This document shows positions 25,954 through 27,753 of a stretch of 27,753 nt of DNA, one piece after another (position 1 is the first letter of the stretch; every line of letters begins with the position of its first letter). The notes under the pieces were generated by a model that made no database searches, was not told the origin of the DNA, and saw only the letters and a program-made list of their open reading frames with translations. Origin of the DNA: a virus. The position numbers and the translations under genes were made by a program. The stretch covers positions 1 through 27,753 of the IMG/VR virus record IMGVR_UViG_3300015076_000009; one strand, given 5' to 3'.

Positions 25954-26040
25954 CGCCGTATAGCTCAGACTGGTAGAGTCACCGTTCTGCCCGTGCACGG
26001 GTTCCGGAGGTCGTTGGTTCAAATCCAACTACGGCGACCA
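25954..26040 (+). tRNA. tRNA-like RNA with a palindrome in the anticodon arm
   Basis: Acceptor CGCCGTA/TACGGCG with ACCA, D arm GCTC-AGACTGGTA-GAGT, variable AGGTC and T arm GTTGG-TTCAAAT-CCAAC are normal. The anticodon arm is not: CCG and CGG enclose TTCTG, a perfect 12-bp palindrome CCCGTGCACGGG (25990-26001) and TTC. Removing the 12 bases gives near-normal tRNA length (75 with CCA). The isotype cannot be assigned. Confidence 0.65.
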
Positions 26041-26053
26041 ACATGATTTGCAG

Positions 26054-26059
26054 TACAAT
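26054..26059 (+). promoter_or_regulatory. -10-like TACAAT before the recombination genes
   Basis: TACAAT lies 30 bases before the Sak4-like start at 26089. The -35 region overlaps the end of the last tRNA-like RNA. Weak support. Confidence 0.35.
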
Positions 26060-26088
26060 GAACTTCAGTGTTCAACAAGGCTAACCAC

Positions 26089-26934
26089 ATGTCCCTTCTC
26101 CAAAGCATCACCGCAGGTCCTACGAAGTCCGGACTCCGCATTGTCGTCGCCGCGCTGGAGAAAATGGGTAAGACGACGATTGGCTCGCAGGCGCCCGGTG
26201 TGCTGCTCATCCCTCTGGAAGTTGGCTTTAGCGGCGTGACATGCCCCAAGACTCCGATGGTGACCGACTTCCCGCAGTTCATGCAGATCCTGATGGAGAT
26301 CAAGGACCTGGCGCAGAAGGGGCAATTCCCCTTCAAGACGCTTCTGCTGGACAGCGTCACAGGTCTGGAGAAGCATATCCACCAGTACGTGATCAGTCAG
26401 GACCCGCTATACAAACCGAACAGTCCGAAGAAGTCCGTTACGATGGACTCCGGGCATGGCGGGTATGGCAAGGCGTACAACCTGGCCAACGATTACTTCA
26501 ACCAGGTGCTGGCTCTGCTAGACGATCTCGCCGTCTACGCGAACATCAACATCGTGTTCACTGCCCACGTCTTCAGCAGCACCGTGAAGGATCCGACTGT
26601 CGGCGAGTACAACAGCTGGGACATTCTTCTTCACTCCCCCAAGAACGAGAAGACCTACGGCAAGCGTGAAATCCTGACGCAGTGGGCTGACGTGATTGGT
26701 TTCATGTACGAGCCGACGTCGATCAGCAAAGCGAACGACAAGGCAATGGCTATGGGTGTCAGCCTGAACAAGGGACGCATGCTCGCACTTTCGCGCACGC
26801 CATCATACACAGCGGGCAATCGTCTGGGTATAGTGGGCGAACTGGCTATCCCGGCTCCGCCGGAAAACGGCTGGAACACACTGGCGACGGCGATCCACAG
26901 CGCGTCGGGGATTGACATCTGGAACAAAGGGTAA
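26089..26934 (+). CDS. Sak4-like RecA-fold ATPase (AAA_24), 281 aa
   Basis: The start at 26089 has AAGG upstream; a GTG at 26068 is less likely. Walker A is ALEKMGKTTIG near residue 30, Walker B is FKTLLLDSVTGLEKHI around residues 82-97. NINIVFTAHVFSSTVKDP is the sensor-type strand. Proteins of this class (phage Sak4/AAA_24) act as single-strand annealing or RecA-like recombination factors, often together with a DUF669 protein, which is found here two genes later. The ATPase would assist recombination-dependent replication or repair. Length is as expected for the family. Confidence 0.88.
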   Translation: MSLLQSITAGPTKSGLRIVVAALEKMGKTTIGSQAPGVLLIPLEVGFSGVTCPKTPMVTDFPQFMQILMEIKDLAQKGQFPFKTLLLDSVTGLEKHIHQYVISQDPLYKPNSPKKSVTMDSGHGGYGKAYNLANDYFNQVLALLDDLAVYANINIVFTAHVFSSTVKDPTVGEYNSWDILLHSPKNEKTYGKREILTQWADVIGFMYEPTSISKANDKAMAMGVSLNKGRMLALSRTPSYTAGNRLGIVGELAIPAPPENGWNTLATAIHSASGIDIWNKG

Positions 26935-26937
26935 CTT

Positions 26938-27045
26938 GTGAAATTGAAGAAGAAATCCGCAGCCGTGACTGCGCGCAGCAAGCGCCAGAAGCTCGGCAAT
27001 CGCAAGTCGCGCAAGCAGAACCGCCGCGCGACCCGCAACCTCTAA
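26938..27045 (+). CDS. Very basic peptide, 35 aa, GTG start
   Basis: AAGGG lies 6 bases before the GTG, three bases after the ATPase stop. The peptide is VKLKKKSAAVTARSKRQKLG and continues RKSRKQNRRATRNL: 15 of 35 residues are Lys or Arg, with only one Asp/Glu-free, highly hydrophilic chain. Such a peptide would bind nucleic acid non-specifically or an acidic partner. It is placed between the two recombination genes, so a role with them is plausible. Confidence 0.65.
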   Translation: MKLKKKSAAVTARSKRQKLGNRKSRKQNRRATRNL

Positions 27046-27088
27046 TCAACCGCGCACATCTGAGCGCATTTTCCCTGGAGTATTACAA

Positions 27089-27753
27089 ATGGCATTGCTG
27101 AACTTCGATGCGCGCACCGTCAAGCCGGACGAAGGCCGCACGGGCCCCGTTCCGACCGGATGGTACGAGATGATCCTCGTCGAATCCGAGATGAAGCCCA
27201 ACAGCGGCGGTACGGGCGAATACCTGAAGCTGACGTTCGACATCGTCACCAACGGTCCGTTCAAGGGCTCCAAGATCTACCATCAGCTGAACCTGCGCAA
27301 CCCATCGGAGAAGGCTGTCATGATCGCCTACGGTCAGCTGAGCGCCATCGCCCATGCGGTGAATGTGCTCGATGTGCGCGACTCGTCGGATCTGCACAAC
27401 AAGGTCCTGAAGGTCAACGTGAAGCTGGTCCCGAAGGACGGCGACTACGAAGCCAAGAACGAGGTCAAAGCCTTCGCCGATGTCCGCAAGGAAACGCCGC
27501 CGTCGCCGACCAAGCACGAAGAAGTCGCCGCTGCTACACCGGCCGCAGCCCCCAAGGCTGCCTGGAACCCGGGCGCGCAACCGCCTGCACCGGCAAACGC
27601 CGCTCCGTGGGCTGCTTCGAACCAGCCGCCTGCACAAGCCCCGGCCGCCGCGCCGTGGAACACGCAGCAAGGTGGTCAGCCTCCGGTCCCGCAGGGCTAC
27701 GCTCCGCCCGCACAGCAGCCGCCGGCACAACCGCCCCAGCAGCCTGCGCAAGC
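27089..27753 (+). CDS. DUF669 protein, 3' end outside window
   Basis: GGAG lies 8 bases before the ATG. The N-terminal ~140 residues match DUF669, a single-strand-binding-like partner of Sak4-type ATPases: PTGWYEMILVESEMKPNSGG, TGEYLKLTFDIVTNGPFKGS and LRNPSEKAVMIAYGQLSAIA. The rest (residue ~145 on) is a long low-complexity tail of Pro, Ala, Gln and Gly with repeated PAAAPW-like units. It runs off the window, so an acidic SSB-type tip could not be checked. In SSBs a similar tail serves as a flexible tether. It should coat single-stranded DNA during recombination. Confidence 0.9.
   Translation, partial: MALLNFDARTVKPDEGRTGPVPTGWYEMILVESEMKPNSGGTGEYLKLTFDIVTNGPFKGSKIYHQLNLRNPSEKAVMIAYGQLSAIAHAVNVLDVRDSSDLHNKVLKVNVKLVPKDGDYEAKNEVKAFADVRKETPPSPTKHEEVAAATPAAAPKAAWNPGAQPPAPANAAPWAASNQPPAQAPAAAPWNTQQGGQPPVPQGYAPPAQQPPAQPPQQPAQ

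Noticed and set aside
27083-27751. 222-aa minus-strand frame
   Set aside because: It is the mirror of the DUF669 gene; its Arg/Leu-rich composition is typical of an antisense shadow.

Overview
The window is part of a tailed double-stranded DNA phage genome, probably of a Gram-negative proteobacterial host. The evidence is gene-dense operons with 4-bp stop/start overlaps, a phage replication and nucleotide-metabolism cassette, tail-type proteins at one edge, T4-type endonuclease V and a tRNA array. No integrase, repressor cassette or bacterial housekeeping gene is visible. One small protein carries a PEP-CTERM-like tail, which would fit a Gram-negative host that has an exosortase, but the host cannot be named from sequence alone.

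Layout. (1) 1-11748 is one long leftward block on the minus strand. Read from its promoter end it holds many small hypothetical genes, the pyrimidine-dimer glycosylase DenV, coiled-coil proteins, a secreted PEP-CTERM-like protein, a very short kinase-like protein, a small Cys protein with an SSB-type acidic tail, a DUF2786 protein, an SF1 (Dda/RecD2-like) helicase and, at the window edge, two tail-type structural proteins. (2) 11750-18000 is the unusual part: about 6 kb of small, mostly unrecognised genes on both strands, many with their own promoter and terminator. The spaces are packed with palindromes and repeats, including ten copies of AAGCATGCTT in four clusters, ACCCTC/GAGGGT sites, GTTAAT boxes in an AT-rich stretch, a TGTAAAG box at fixed distance from several -10 boxes, and a 57-bp interrupted inverted repeat. 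It looks like a regulatory region and possible replication origin between divergent operons. (3) 18020-25591 is a compact rightward replication and nucleotide operon: HTH protein, PrimPol-DUF3987 primase/helicase, a structured spacer, two all-alpha NTP pyrophosphatases, ThyX with a variant signature, and ATP-dependent DNA ligase. (4) 25600-26040 holds one canonical tRNA-Thr(UGU) and three RNAs with perfect tRNA acceptor stems and encoded ACCA ends but abnormal bodies. (5) 26089-27753 holds a Sak4-like RecA-fold ATPase, a 35-residue very basic peptide and a DUF669 protein that runs off the window.

How the genes fit together: the rightward genes prime and unwind DNA, make dTMP, clear NTPs, ligate and recombine. 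The leftward genes add a helicase, repair of UV damage and host-interaction factors. The small genes between them are probably early takeover functions, each controlled by shared operators.

Strongest leads: the aberrant tRNA-like RNAs, the structured spacer at 20682-21082, the AAGCATGCTT operator network, the 152-residue kinase-like protein, the PEP-CTERM-like phage protein and several likely leaderless transcripts.
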